Notes: generated by a model not told the origin, from the sequence alone. DNA of 64,000 nt from Cellulomonas shaoxiangyii (GCF_004798685.1 NZ_CP039291.1:496001-560000); one strand, 5' to 3'. Numbered from the stretch's first letter, positions 8,505 to 19,776 are shown. Program-made: numbers and translations.

Positions 8505-10034
8505 GTGACGGGACGGCAGCCGGCCGCGTTCGCCGCGGTCGACCTCGGGGCGTCCAGCGGGCGCGTCATCGTCGGGCGCGTGCACGACGACGGCGCCGGC
8601 CCGCGGGTCGGCCTGCACGAGGTCCACCGGTTCCCCAACGGGCCCGTGCCCGTGCCGGGGGCCGGCGGTACGACGCTGCACTGGGACGTCCTCGCGCTGT
8701 GGCGCGGGGTCCTCGACGGCCTGCGGGCGGCCACGCGCGAGGCGGGGCCGCTGGCGGGCGTCGGGATCGACTCGTGGGCCGTCGACCACGGCCTGCTCGA
8801 CGCGGACGGCACGCTGCTCGGCAACCCCGTGCACTACCGGGACGGGCGCACCGACGGCGTCCCGGAGCGCGTCTTCGGCGTCGTGCCCGCGGCCGAGCTG
8901 TACGCCCGCACGGGCCTGCAGGTGCAGCCGTTCAACACGGTGTTCCAGCTCGTCGCGGCGCAGGGGACGGCGCAGCTCGACGCGGCCCGGCGCGCGCTGC
9001 TGGTCCCCGACCTGCTGGGCGCGTGGCTCACGGGCGAGCAGGTCGCCGAGGTGACGAACGCGTCGACGACCGGCCTGCTCGACGCCACGACCCGCACGTG
9101 GGCGACGGACCTGGCCCGGCGGCTCGGCGTCGACGCGGGCCTGCTGCCGCCGCTGCGCGACGCCGGCGAGCTGCTCGGGCACGTCCGCCCGGACCTCGCG
9201 GAGCAGATCGGCCACCGCGCCCCGCTGCCCGTGTGGACGGTCGGCTCGCACGACACCGCGTCGGCGGTCGTCGCGGTGCCCGCCACGGGGGACGACTTCG
9301 CGTACGTCTCCTGCGGGACGTGGTCGCTCGTCGGGCTCGAGCTGCCCGCGCCCGTGCTCACCGAGGAGTCGCGCGCCGCGAACTTCACCAACGAGGCCGG
9401 CGTCGATGGCACCGTCCGGTACCTCAGGAACGTCATGGGCCTGTGGGTGCTCTCGGAGTCGCTGCGGACGTGGCACGAGGCGGGGCTGCCCGCGGAGCTG
9501 CCCGACCTGCTGGCGGCCGCCGCGCAGGTGCCGGGCCTGACGACGGTCGTCGACGTCGACGCCCCCGACTTCCTGCCGCCCGGCGACATGCCGGCGCGCA
9601 TCGCCGCGGCCGCGGCACGCACGGGCCAGACGCCGCCGCGGTCGCAGGCCGAGACCGTGCGCTGCGTCCTCGACTCCCTCGCGCTGGCGTACCGGCGCGC
9701 GGTGCGGCAGGCGACGGCGCTGTCCGGGCGGGACGTGGCGGTCGTGCACCTCGTCGGCGGCGGCGTGCGCAACACGCTGCTGTGCCGGCTGACCGCCGAC
9801 GCCACCGGGCTGCCGGTCGTCGCCGGCCCGGTCGAGGGCGCCGCGCTGGGCAACGTGCTGGTCCAGGCGCGCGCCGCGGGCGTCCTGAGCGGGTCGCTGG
9901 CGGACCTGCGGGCCGTCGGCGCGCGCGGACTCGACCTCGTCCGGTACGAGCCCGACCCCGCCGCAGCCGCCCGGTGGGACGCGGCCGAGCGCCGGCTGTG
10001 GGGCACGGGCGACCGGGGCGGCGTCCCGGCCTGA
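8505..10034 (+). CDS. rhaB: Rhamnulokinase
   Basis: A 509-residue FGGY-family carbohydrate kinase phosphorylating L-rhamnulose at C1. The N-terminus has the phosphate-binding VDLGASSGRVIVG. The central part has VGIDSWAVDHGLLD, typical of rhamnulokinases. The second domain shows VGSHDTASAVVAVP, YVSCGTWSLVG and VVHLVGGGVRNTLL. The GTG start is preceded by GAGG, 8 bp after the upstream stop. It completes a mutarotase-isomerase-aldolase-kinase operon, but no dedicated rhamnose transporter is present in the window. Confidence 0.94.
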   Translation: MTGRQPAAFAAVDLGASSGRVIVGRVHDDGAGPRVGLHEVHRFPNGPVPVPGAGGTTLHWDVLALWRGVLDGLRAATREAGPLAGVGIDSWAVDHGLLDADGTLLGNPVHYRDGRTDGVPERVFGVVPAAELYARTGLQVQPFNTVFQLVAAQGTAQLDAARRALLVPDLLGAWLTGEQVAEVTNASTTGLLDATTRTWATDLARRLGVDAGLLPPLRDAGELLGHVRPDLAEQIGHRAPLPVWTVGSHDTASAVVAVPATGDDFAYVSCGTWSLVGLELPAPVLTEESRAANFTNEAGVDGTVRYLRNVMGLWVLSESLRTWHEAGLPAELPDLLAAAAQVPGLTTVVDVDAPDFLPPGDMPARIAAAAARTGQTPPRSQAETVRCVLDSLALAYRRAVRQATALSGRDVAVVHLVGGGVRNTLLCRLTADATGLPVVAGPVEGAALGNVLVQARAAGVLSGSLADLRAVGARGLDLVRYEPDPAAAARWDAAERRLWGTGDRGGVPA

Positions 10035-12892
<2,858 letters not shown>

Positions 12893-12922
12893 CGCCAGGC
12901 CTTCCCACCTGCTGAGGCAGGC

Positions 12923-12958
12923 GGTCCGGCCGTCGCTCTCGGTGACGGCGGCCGGACC
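12923..12958 (+). terminator. Hairpin terminator after the xylanase gene
   Basis: GGTCCGGCCGTC (12923-12934) pairs with GACGGCGGCCGGACC (12944-12958), with a 2-nt bulge in the right arm and a 9-nt loop. There is no U-tract, as is usual at this GC content. Confidence 0.55.
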
Positions 12959-13061
12959 GGGGCGTCCGGGGCGACCACGCGGCGCCGGGGTCGTGAAGTC
13001 TCGGCCAACGCTGCACGGCCACCGGACGACCGGGCCCCGCACCGGGCGCGCGGCCCCGATC

Positions 13062-14012
13062 ATGGCGTGCGTGCCGACCGCCACCCCCGCCCTGCCGGCC
13101 CCCGCCCCCGCGCCCGCCCGCCTCGGCGAGGTCAGCGCGCCCGTGCAGGTCGTGTCCGCGCTCGACGTGATGAGCGACATCGAGGTGCTGTTCCGCGCGC
13201 CCCGGCGCAGCTGCGTCGTCGTGCACGACGCCCAGGGCGGGAGGGTCGGCCTGCTCACCCGGCACCGGTACACCGAGGTGATGACCGGGCGGCTGGGCTA
13301 CGGCCGTGCCGTGATGACGCGCCGTGAGGTCGGCCGCGCCGCGGACTGGGCGCCGCTCGTGCTGGACGCGGGGACGAGCGTCGTCGACGCCGCCCGGGCC
13401 GCCATGGCCCGGGACGCGACCGTCCGGCACGACGACGTGCTCGTCCCCGGTCCGTCGTGGTCCGCGGCGTCGACGGCCGACCTCGTGCAGGCGCTCACCT
13501 CGGCCCTCGCCGACCGCGCCGCGCGGGACCCGCTCACGGGTGTGCTCTCCCGCGCGCACCTCGTCGCGACGACGACGCAGTGGGCTGCCGGTGCGGTCCC
13601 CGGCACGCGGCGCCGGCTGCTCCTGGTGGGGCTCGACGTCGACGGCATGGCGCACCTCAACGCGTCCGCGGGGCTCGACGCCGGCGACGACGCGCTGCGC
13701 ACGGTCGCGTCCCGGCTGTGCGACGCGGCGCCCGCGGGCTGTGTCGTCGGGCGGATCGACGGCGACGCGTTCGGCGTCCTGGTGCTGCTGCCGGCCGTGT
13801 ACGACGACCGCGCCACCGAGCTCGCGGCCACGCTGGGCGCGCGGCTCGTCGGGGCGTGCGCGGGGCTGCCGGTGACGCTGCGCGCCACGACGTCGACGTC
13901 GCTCGCGGGGTGGGCGGACCCCGGTCTGCTGCTCCTGGAGGTCGAGCGGGGACTGCGCTCGGCGCCGCGCGCGTCGGCGCCCGCGGGCCTGCCGACGCGG
14001 GACCGGCACTGA
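13062..14012 (+). CDS. GGDEF-domain protein with degenerate active site
   Basis: About 316 residues. An N-terminal domain (about 25-120) contains GLLTRHRYTEVMTGRLGYGRAV, a block often found before GGDEF domains in diguanylate cyclase-like proteins. The GGDEF fold follows from RDPLTGVLSRAHL to near the end. The signature reads D-G-D-A-F at residues 233-237 instead of GGDEF, so cyclase activity is doubtful and a c-di-GMP-sensing or structural role is more likely. No membrane segment. The start is uncertain: the ATG at 13062 lacks a clear ribosome-binding site, and in-frame starts reach back to 12942. Confidence 0.75.
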   Translation: MACVPTATPALPAPAPAPARLGEVSAPVQVVSALDVMSDIEVLFRAPRRSCVVVHDAQGGRVGLLTRHRYTEVMTGRLGYGRAVMTRREVGRAADWAPLVLDAGTSVVDAARAAMARDATVRHDDVLVPGPSWSAASTADLVQALTSALADRAARDPLTGVLSRAHLVATTTQWAAGAVPGTRRRLLLVGLDVDGMAHLNASAGLDAGDDALRTVASRLCDAAPAGCVVGRIDGDAFGVLVLLPAVYDDRATELAATLGARLVGACAGLPVTLRATTSTSLAGWADPGLLLLEVERGLRSAPRASAPAGLPTRDRH

Positions 14013-14015
14013 CGC

Positions 14016-14321
14016 CTACGAGGCCAGCCGCGCGCCCCGGTCGAGGGCGGCGCCCGGGGCGGCGCCGTCGGCGGCCTCGCCCCGGCTGACCTCCGCCCAC
14101 ACCGCGTCGAGGGAGAGGCCGAGCACGGCAGCGACCGCCGCGACGGTCGCGAACGACGGCGTCGGGACGCGGCCGGACTCGATCTTGCGGAGCGTCTCGG
14201 GGGAGACGCCCGCGTCGAGGGCGGTCGCGAGCATCGGGCGCTCGGCACGGGCGCGGCGCAGCAGGGCGCCGAGGCGCCGGCCGCGTTCGACGTCGGCGGG
14301 GGTGAGCGGCAACCGGACCAT
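14016..14321 (-). CDS. XRE-family transcriptional regulator
   Basis: A 101-residue single-domain regulator. The Cro/C1-type helix-turn-helix runs about 16-75, with AERPMLATALDAGVSPETLRKIESGRVPTPSFATVAAVAAVLG. The C-terminal 25 residues are Ala/Gly-rich. It is transcribed away from a methionine aminopeptidase gene, and the 64-bp gap is filled with repeats of CCGGGAT(A), the likely binding sites. The regulator's own start codon overlaps one repeat, suggesting tight autoregulation together with control of the neighbour. Confidence 0.85.
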   Translation of the reverse strand: MVRLPLTPADVERGRRLGALLRRARAERPMLATALDAGVSPETLRKIESGRVPTPSFATVAAVAAVLGLSLDAVWAEVSRGEAADGAAPGAALDRGARLAS

Positions 14322-14359
14322 CCCGGGATTCTAGTACCGGGATAGCATGACCGGGATAG
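14320..14359. promoter_or_regulatory. CCGGGATA repeat cluster between XRE and map genes
   Basis: The palindrome ATCCCGGGAT (14320-14329) overlaps the XRE start codon. Two direct copies of ACCGGGATAG (14336-14345, 14350-14359) follow with 14-bp periodicity. A possible -10 box TAGCAT (14343-14348) for map lies in the first copy. These look like operator half-sites for the adjacent XRE protein. Confidence 0.6.
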
Positions 14360-14385
14360 TTGTCGCAGGACACGGAAGGCGCCCC

Positions 14386-15168
14386 ATGATCGAGATCCTC
14401 AGCCCCACCGAGCTGGCCCGTGCGCGCGTCACCGGCGCCCTCGTCGCGGACATCCTGCAGACGCTGCGCAGCCGCACCGCCGTGGGCACGAACCTGCTCG
14501 ACATCGACCGCTGGACCCAGGCCATGATCACCGAGGCCGGTGCGCAGTCCTGCTACGTCGACTACGCGCCCTCCTTCGGGCGCGGCCCGTTCGGCCACTA
14601 CGTCTGCACGTCCGTGAACGACGCCGTGCTGCACGGGCTGCCGCACGACTACACGCTCGCCGACGGCGACCTGGTGTCCCTCGACCTCGCCGTGTCCAAG
14701 GACGGCGTCGTCGCCGACTCCGCCCTCAGCTTCGTCGTCGGGGCGACGCAGCGTCCCGAGGACCTCGCGATGATCGACGCCACCGAGCGGGCGCTCGAGG
14801 CGGGCATCGCCGCGGCCCGGCCGGGTGCCCGCGTCGGGGACCTCTCGCACGCGATCGGCACCGTGCTCGCCGCGGCCGGCTACCCGGTCAACACCGAGTT
14901 CGGCGGGCACGGCGTCGGGTCGACGATGCACCAGGACCCGCACGTGGCCAACGCCGGGCGGCCCGGCCGCGGCTACCCGCTGCGCCCCGGGCTGCTGCTC
15001 GCGCTCGAGCCGTGGGTCATGGCGGACACCGACGAGCTCGTGACGGACGCGGACGGCTGGACGCTGCGCAGCGCGACGGGCTGCCGCACGGCCCACCGCG
15101 AGCACACGATCGCGATCACGGACGACGGGGCCGAGATCCTCACGCTCCCGTCGGACGCGCACCGGTAG
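14386..15168 (+). CDS. map: Type I methionine aminopeptidase
   Basis: A 260-residue M24A peptidase removing the initiator methionine from new proteins. The metal ligands expected of the family are visible: Asp in DGDLVSLDLAVSKDGVVADSALSF, His in EFGGHGVGSTMHQDPHV, and Glu in ALEPW and near the C-terminus in REHTIAITDDGAEIL. The ATG at 14386 was chosen because GGAAGG lies 6-11 nt upstream; an in-frame ATG at 14347 lies inside the operator repeats. Being paired with its own XRE regulator and not with ribosomal or adenylate kinase genes, it is probably an extra, conditionally expressed copy. Confidence 0.9.
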   Translation: MIEILSPTELARARVTGALVADILQTLRSRTAVGTNLLDIDRWTQAMITEAGAQSCYVDYAPSFGRGPFGHYVCTSVNDAVLHGLPHDYTLADGDLVSLDLAVSKDGVVADSALSFVVGATQRPEDLAMIDATERALEAGIAAARPGARVGDLSHAIGTVLAAAGYPVNTEFGGHGVGSTMHQDPHVANAGRPGRGYPLRPGLLLALEPWVMADTDELVTDADGWTLRSATGCRTAHREHTIAITDDGAEILTLPSDAHR

Positions 15169-15204
15169 CCCGAGGGAGCGCGTCCCGCGGCCGGGCGGCA
15201 CCCG

Positions 15205-16875
15205 CTACGCGAGGCCGCCCACGTACACGCCGGCGGCGCGCAGCTCGTCGATGCCCGGCGTCGCCGGGTCCAGCCCCTCGACGTCGACGCCGAGCAGCGC
15301 GGGCATGCCGAGCAGCGGGCGCAGGTCGGCCACGGGGTTGCCGCCGAGCCACAGCTCGTCCACGGCGGGCAGCGCCACGAGCGTCGCGGCGTCGGTGATC
15401 CGGTTCTCGCGTACGTCGAGCATGGTCAGGGCGGGGAGCGCGGCCAACGGGGACGGGTCGGCGACCCGGGCCCGGGCGAGCGTGAGCCGCGTCAGGCCGG
15501 TCAGCGCCGCGAGGGGCGTGACGTCGGCGACCGCGGTGCCGGACAGGTCGAGCTCGGTCAGGCCGGTCGCGCCGGCGAGCGGCGTCAGGTCGGCGACGCC
15601 GGTGCCGGCGAGGCCGAGCCGGCGCAGCCCGGGTGCGCCCGCGAGCGGCGTCAGGTCGGCGACGTCCGTGCCCGACAGGCCGAGGTCGGTGAGCGGCAGA
15701 CCGGTGAGCGGGGTCAGGTCCGCGACGGGGTTGTGCGTGAGCGTGAGCGTGCTCAGGTGCTCCGCGGCCGCCAGCGGGGCGACGTCGGCGACCGCGTGGC
15801 CGCTCAGGTCGAGGTCCACGAGCTCCGGCAGTGCGTCGATGCCCGTGAGGTCACGCACGCAGGGGTCGACGGGCGCCGCGCTCGCGGCCCCTTCGGCGGC
15901 GGGGAGCCGGGGCGACTGGTCGCGGCAGGCGACGGTGGCGGGTGCCGAGGCCGGCGCCCACGTCGCGGAGTCGTCCCGACGGCACTCGACCGTGCGCACG
16001 GCGTCGAGCGCCGAGCGCGAGACGGAGGCGTCGGGAGCGACGTCGAGGACGTGGGCGAGGCACGCCGCCAGCGCCGGGTCGGGGACGAGGTCCGCGAGCC
16101 GCAGCCGCGGCGCGGTCCGTGCGACGACGACACCGGTCACGACGAGCACGGCGACGACCGCGCCCGCCCCCGCGGCGAGGGCGCCCCGCCGCGCGCGCGT
16201 GCGGCGTGCCGCCGGGTCGAGCGCGGCGACCGGCGCGGGCACCCAGTGCGCGAGCCGGCGCGGTGCCCGGACCGCCGCCCACGTCGCGACGACCGCCGCG
16301 ACGAGCGCGACGGCCCCCACGGGCACGTAGCCGTCGGCGAGCAGCGCCGCGACCGGCGCCGCGGTGCGGTACCGGGCGAGGGCGACCGCGGTGGCGACGG
16401 TCTGCGCGCCGACGCCGACGACCGCGCCGAGCGCGACGGCAGCGGACGTGCCCGCCGCGAGGGCCACGGGCAGCCGCCGCCGACGCAGCACACCGGTGCC
16501 GACGAGGACGGCGGCGACGCCCAGCAGCGCCACGCCCACCGGGGCGAACGCCGTCACCGCGGTGACGGTGAGCCGCCAGTGGCCGAGCGCGAGCCGCAGG
16601 TCGAGGAAGCCCAGCGGCGACGCGGCGAGGACGCCGAGCGCGGCGAGCAGGGTGCCGAGCGCGACCGCGGACACGGCGGCGGCGCGCGTGCGGCGCGTCG
16701 GCGGGGTGCCGGCGGTGCCGGCGGCGAGGCAGGCGAGCGGCACGAGCCCCAGCAGCAGGGCGAGCCCGGCGACGGGAAGGGTGTGCGACGACGACGTCCA
16801 CGGCGCGGCGGCGGCCGCGCCGAGCACCGCGAGGGCGCCTGCACCCGCGCGCCGTCGACCCGCTCCGTGCAGCAC
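15205..16875 (-). CDS. Multi-pass membrane protein with C-terminal leucine-rich repeats
   Basis: A 556-residue protein. The N-terminal 240 residues hold six to seven hydrophobic segments. A last one near 245-268 (AAGAGAVVAVLVVTGVVVART) is followed by a linker with several Cys, then about eight 22-residue leucine-rich repeats (about 335-540) of the form LTPLxGxxGLxxLxLxGTxVAD, as in internalin-type proteins. The repeats are probably outside the membrane and bind protein or wall polymer. A TAGGTT box lies 7 nt before the GTG at 16875, giving a leaderless start; a TTG at 16884 would fall inside that box. I do not recognise a named family for the full architecture. Confidence 0.75.
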   Translation of the reverse strand: MLHGAGRRRAGAGALAVLGAAAAAPWTSSSHTLPVAGLALLLGLVPLACLAAGTAGTPPTRRTRAAAVSAVALGTLLAALGVLAASPLGFLDLRLALGHWRLTVTAVTAFAPVGVALLGVAAVLVGTGVLRRRRLPVALAAGTSAAVALGAVVGVGAQTVATAVALARYRTAAPVAALLADGYVPVGAVALVAAVVATWAAVRAPRRLAHWVPAPVAALDPAARRTRARRGALAAGAGAVVAVLVVTGVVVARTAPRLRLADLVPDPALAACLAHVLDVAPDASVSRSALDAVRTVECRRDDSATWAPASAPATVACRDQSPRLPAAEGAASAAPVDPCVRDLTGIDALPELVDLDLSGHAVADVAPLAAAEHLSTLTLTHNPVADLTPLTGLPLTDLGLSGTDVADLTPLAGAPGLRRLGLAGTGVADLTPLAGATGLTELDLSGTAVADVTPLAALTGLTRLTLARARVADPSPLAALPALTMLDVRENRITDAATLVALPAVDELWLGGNPVADLRPLLGMPALLGVDVEGLDPATPGIDELRAAGVYVGGLA

Positions 16876-16882
16876 GGCGTGC

Positions 16883-16888
16883 AACCTA
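16883..16888 (-). promoter_or_regulatory. -10 box for a leaderless membrane-LRR gene
   Basis: Read on the minus strand, TAGGTT is followed by 7 nt and then GTG (16875). No convincing -35 element was found, so this is suggestive only. Confidence 0.35.
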
Positions 16889-16923
16889 CCGGGGCCGGGC
16901 GCGACCCGTCCGCGTCCCGGGCC

Positions 16924-16977
16924 GGCTCAGCCCAGCCGGCCGGCTCAGCCCAGCCGGCCGACTCAGCGCAGCCGGCC
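16924..16977. repeat. Three tandem 18-bp repeats over the ABC ATPase stop codon
   Basis: GGCTCAGCCCAGCCGGCC occurs twice exactly (16924-16941, 16942-16959), then once with two mismatches (16960-16977). Because 18 is a multiple of three, the stop codon of the gene at 16963 is repeated in frame in each downstream unit. Confidence 0.85.
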
Positions 16978-17739
16978 GGCGACCGCGTCCGGCAGGGCCT
17001 CGACCAGGGCCCGGGTGTCCTCGTGCTGCGGCGCGCGCAGCAGGTCGCCCAGCGGCCCGGACTCGACGATGCGCCCCTCCGCGAGGACGAGCACGGTGTC
17101 GGTCAGGCGGTCCAGCAGGCGCACGTCGTGCGACGCGACCAGCAGGCCGATGCCGTCGGCGCGCACGAGGGCGCGGACGTCGGCGGCGACCTCCTCGCGC
17201 ATGGCCTGGTCCACGGCGGTGAGCGGCTCGTCGAGCAGCAGCAGGTCCGGCTTCGCGGCCAGGGCGCGCGCGATCGCGACGCGCTGGCGCTCGCCGCCGG
17301 ACAGCGACTGGACGGTGCGCGTGACGAACCGGACCGGCAGGCCGACGACGCCGAGCGCCGCCTCGACGTCGTTGTTGGTCGAGCGGCCGGCCTTGCGCGC
17401 CTCGGTGAACGCGTCCTGGATCGTCTTCTCGACCGTGCGCTGGGCGTCGATGCCCGCCAGCCCGTTCTGGTGCACCGTGCGCAGCCGCGCCTTGATGGCC
17501 TTCTTCTGGCGCAGCGGGGGCTTGGAGACGTTGACGCCGTCGAGCGTGACCTGGCCCTGCCAGGGCCGCTGGTGGCCGCCGAGGATCTCGACGAGCGTGG
17601 ACTTGCCCACGCCGGAGCGCCCGAGCAGCCCGACCGCGTCGCCGGGGCGCAGGGTGAGGCTGACGCCGTCCAGGACGGGCGGGCCGCCGTAGCCGGCGTG
17701 GACGTCGGTGGCCTGGAGGACTGCGGGGGTGCTGCTCAT
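16963..17739 (-). CDS. Orphan ABC transporter ATP-binding protein
   Basis: A 258-residue ABC ATPase with Walker A GRSGVGKST (40-48), Q-loop Gln91, signature LSGGE (146-150), Walker B LLLLDEP with Asp170/Glu171, and the H-loop His in ASHD. The stretch between Q-loop and signature resembles ATPases of peptide/nickel-type importers. No permease or binding protein lies nearby, so its partner is unknown. It is not an obvious partner of the sugar permeases at 52 kb, which use a different, longer ATPase type. The ATG at 17739 is preceded by GAGAG. Confidence 0.88.
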   Translation of the reverse strand: MSSTPAVLQATDVHAGYGGPPVLDGVSLTLRPGDAVGLLGRSGVGKSTLVEILGGHQRPWQGQVTLDGVNVSKPPLRQKKAIKARLRTVHQNGLAGIDAQRTVEKTIQDAFTEARKAGRSTNNDVEAALGVVGLPVRFVTRTVQSLSGGERQRVAIARALAAKPDLLLLDEPLTAVDQAMREEVAADVRALVRADGIGLLVASHDVRLLDRLTDTVLVLAEGRIVESGPLGDLLRAPQHEDTRALVEALPDAVAGRLR

Positions 17740-17862
17740 GTCACTGCTCTCGTCGTCGCGTCCGGCCGCGCGGGGCCGCTCACTGCCCCTCAACGTACGA
17801 CCCGGCGTCCAGGATCCCGGCATCGGGGGCTGGTCGCCGCCCGACGCCGGGTCCGGTGCGCG

Positions 17863-19365
17863 TCACCCGTGGTGGTGCCCCGCGCCGGACCCGGGCACGC
17901 GCGCGGCCTCGTCACCCGGCTCCACGACCACGAACTGCGCCATGAGGCCCTCGTCCTCGTGCAGGAGCAGGTGGCAGTGCACCATGTACGGCGTGTCGGG
18001 GTCGGCGTAGTCGTCGAACCGCATGACCAGCCGGTACGTGCGCTGCGGCTCGAGGTAGACGGTGTCCTTGGCGCCGGCCAGCGGCGGGGGCGGCGCCTCG
18101 CCGTCGATGTCCGCGACGCGGAACTGCACGTCGTGCACGTGCAGGTTGTGCGGCACGAGGTCGAGGTTGCGGACCTCCCACACCTCGGTCGCGCCGCGCT
18201 CCACGGTGGCGTCGATGCGGTCCATCGCCATGCGCCGGCCGTTGATCTCCCGCCCGCTGACCGTGAACGTGCGCGTCACGGTCGCGTCCTCGGCGCGCAG
18301 CGGCTCGAGCGCCGTCAGCGCCCCCGCCACCTCCGGCGACGGCTCCAGGGTGGCGGCCGCGCGCAGCTCCAGGACGTCGAACTCGTCGTTCGCGCCCGCG
18401 GCGAACCCGGCGGCGATGCGCCCCAGGTCCGGCCGGAACGAGCGCAGCCGCACGCGCTCGCCGGGTGCCATCGCGACGACGACCTCCGCGCGCTCCCCGG
18501 GCGACAGCTGCACCCGGGTGGTGGGCACGGGCGCCTCCAGCAGGCCGCCGTCGGACGCGACCTGGGTGAACGTGCGGTCGTCGGCGAACCCGAAGGCGTA
18601 CGTGCGCGCGGTCGAGCCGTTGAGCAGCCGCAGGCGGACGTGCTCCGTCGTCACCGGCACGTGCGCGCCGCGCACGCCGTTGGCCGTGACGACCGAGCCG
18701 AGGATGCCGACCTCCGCGCGCTCGGTGGTGAGCGTGCCGTCCGCTGCGACGTCGCGGTCCTGCACGACGACGGGGACGTCGTCGACGCCGTACTCCTGCG
18801 GCAGCCCCACGTCGGGCGCGTCCGGGTCGTCCAGCAGGAAGAACCCCGCGAGGCCCTTGTAGACGTGCTCCTCGGTGCGCCCGTGGGGGTGCGGGTGGTA
18901 CCAGAGCGTCGCGGCCGGCTGGTCGACGCGCCACGTGGGCCGCCACGTCGCGCCGGGCTCGACCTCCTGGTGCGGCCCGCCGTCCATGGCGGCCGGCAGG
19001 TGCATGCCGTGCCAGTGCACGCTCGTGGGCTCGGGCAGCTCGTTGCGCACCTGCACCGCCACCTGCTCGCCGCGCGACGCGCGCAGCGTCGGGCCGAGCA
19101 GGTCGCCGTCGAAGCCCCACGTCGGGGTGTCGACACCGTCGAGGAACTGCGTGGTGCCCTCCTGCGCCGTGAGCGAGAAGACGCGCGTGCCGTCGGGCGC
19201 GACCGCGGACGGCGCCAGCGGCGGCACGGGCATGGGCGTGTCGAAGTCGGCCGGCTCGTCGACCGACGACACCGACACCGACCCGCAGGCGGCGAGCGTC
19301 CCGGACAGGACGACCGCCGCGGCGAGCGCAGCCGCGACCCGGCGGGCGCCGGCGGCGCGGCTCAC
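17863..19365 (-). CDS. Multicopper oxidase lipoprotein
   Basis: A 500-residue three-domain multicopper oxidase (laccase/CueO-like). It has a lipoprotein signal with lipobox LAAC, Cys27, so it acts outside the membrane. All four copper motifs are present: HWHGMH, WYHPHPHG, HNLHVHDVQF and the C-terminal HCHLLLHEDEGLM with the type 1 copper Cys. It ends in a short His-rich tail, GHHHG. Likely roles are copper tolerance or oxidation of metals and phenolics; without a Met-rich insert, the substrate cannot be assigned. The GTG start overlaps the upstream membrane-protein stop by 4 bp (GTGA). Confidence 0.92.
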   Translation of the reverse strand: MSRAAGARRVAAALAAAVVLSGTLAACGSVSVSSVDEPADFDTPMPVPPLAPSAVAPDGTRVFSLTAQEGTTQFLDGVDTPTWGFDGDLLGPTLRASRGEQVAVQVRNELPEPTSVHWHGMHLPAAMDGGPHQEVEPGATWRPTWRVDQPAATLWYHPHPHGRTEEHVYKGLAGFFLLDDPDAPDVGLPQEYGVDDVPVVVQDRDVAADGTLTTERAEVGILGSVVTANGVRGAHVPVTTEHVRLRLLNGSTARTYAFGFADDRTFTQVASDGGLLEAPVPTTRVQLSPGERAEVVVAMAPGERVRLRSFRPDLGRIAAGFAAGANDEFDVLELRAAATLEPSPEVAGALTALEPLRAEDATVTRTFTVSGREINGRRMAMDRIDATVERGATEVWEVRNLDLVPHNLHVHDVQFRVADIDGEAPPPPLAGAKDTVYLEPQRTYRLVMRFDDYADPDTPYMVHCHLLLHEDEGLMAQFVVVEPGDEAARVPGSGAGHHHG

Positions 19366-19763
19366 GGCCGCGCCCCCGCCCGCCACTGCGCGAGCGCGCG
19401 GCCCAGCAGGCCCGCGCCGGCGCCGAGCAGCGCGGCCCACGCCATCTCCCACACCGTGGCGAGCGCGACCATGCCGGGCGTGAACCCGGTGCCGCCGCCG
19501 ACGAGCGTCGAGACGGTGACGAGGCTGGCGCCGTACAGCAGCCCGGCGAGCGTGCCCGTGCGGACGGGCCGGGGGACCGCGCGCAGGCCGAGGACCGCGA
19601 CCCAGGTGACCGCGGTGGCTGCGAAGACCACCGCGGCGAAGGCGGCGCCGTCCCACCCGGTCACGCCGACGAGGGGCCACGCGAGCACGGTCGCGGCGAG
19701 GCCCAGGACGGTGCGCCACCGCACGGGCGGCGCCGATGTGCTGGTCAGAGTCATGTTCTCCAT
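19362..19763 (-). CDS. Small membrane protein co-transcribed with the multicopper oxidase
   Basis: A 133-residue hydrophobic protein with four predicted transmembrane helices (about 18-35, 39-60, 68-90 and 97-122) and no motif I recognise. Translation is coupled to the oxidase gene by a GTGA overlap, so it may help copper handling or oxidase maturation. Two starts are possible. ATG 19763 fits a leaderless transcript (TAGCGT 7 nt upstream). ATG 19754, three codons later, has GGAG immediately before it. I chose 19763 from the promoter geometry. Confidence 0.75.
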   Translation of the reverse strand: MENMTLTSTSAPPVRWRTVLGLAATVLAWPLVGVTGWDGAAFAAVVFAATAVTWVAVLGLRAVPRPVRTGTLAGLLYGASLVTVSTLVGGGTGFTPGMVALATVWEMAWAALLGAGAGLLGRALAQWRAGARP

Positions 19764-19770
19764 GCACTCG

Positions 19771-19776
19771 ACGCTA
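19771..19776 (-). promoter_or_regulatory. -10 box of the oxidase operon (leaderless)
   Basis: On the minus strand TAGCGT is followed by 7 nt and ATG (19763). It faces the divergent histidine kinase promoter about 130 bp away, so both operons could be controlled from the same region. Confidence 0.45.

Noticed and set aside
14347..14385. An earlier ATG (14347) for the methionine aminopeptidase
   Set aside because: It lies inside the operator repeats and lacks a ribosome-binding site, while ATG 14386 has GGAAGG upstream and matches the usual protein length.
16963..17739. The ABC ATPase as the energy subunit of the 52-56 kb sugar permeases
   Set aside because: At 258 residues it lacks the C-terminal regulatory domain of MsiK/MalK-type ATPases, and its sequence resembles peptide/nickel-type subunits.
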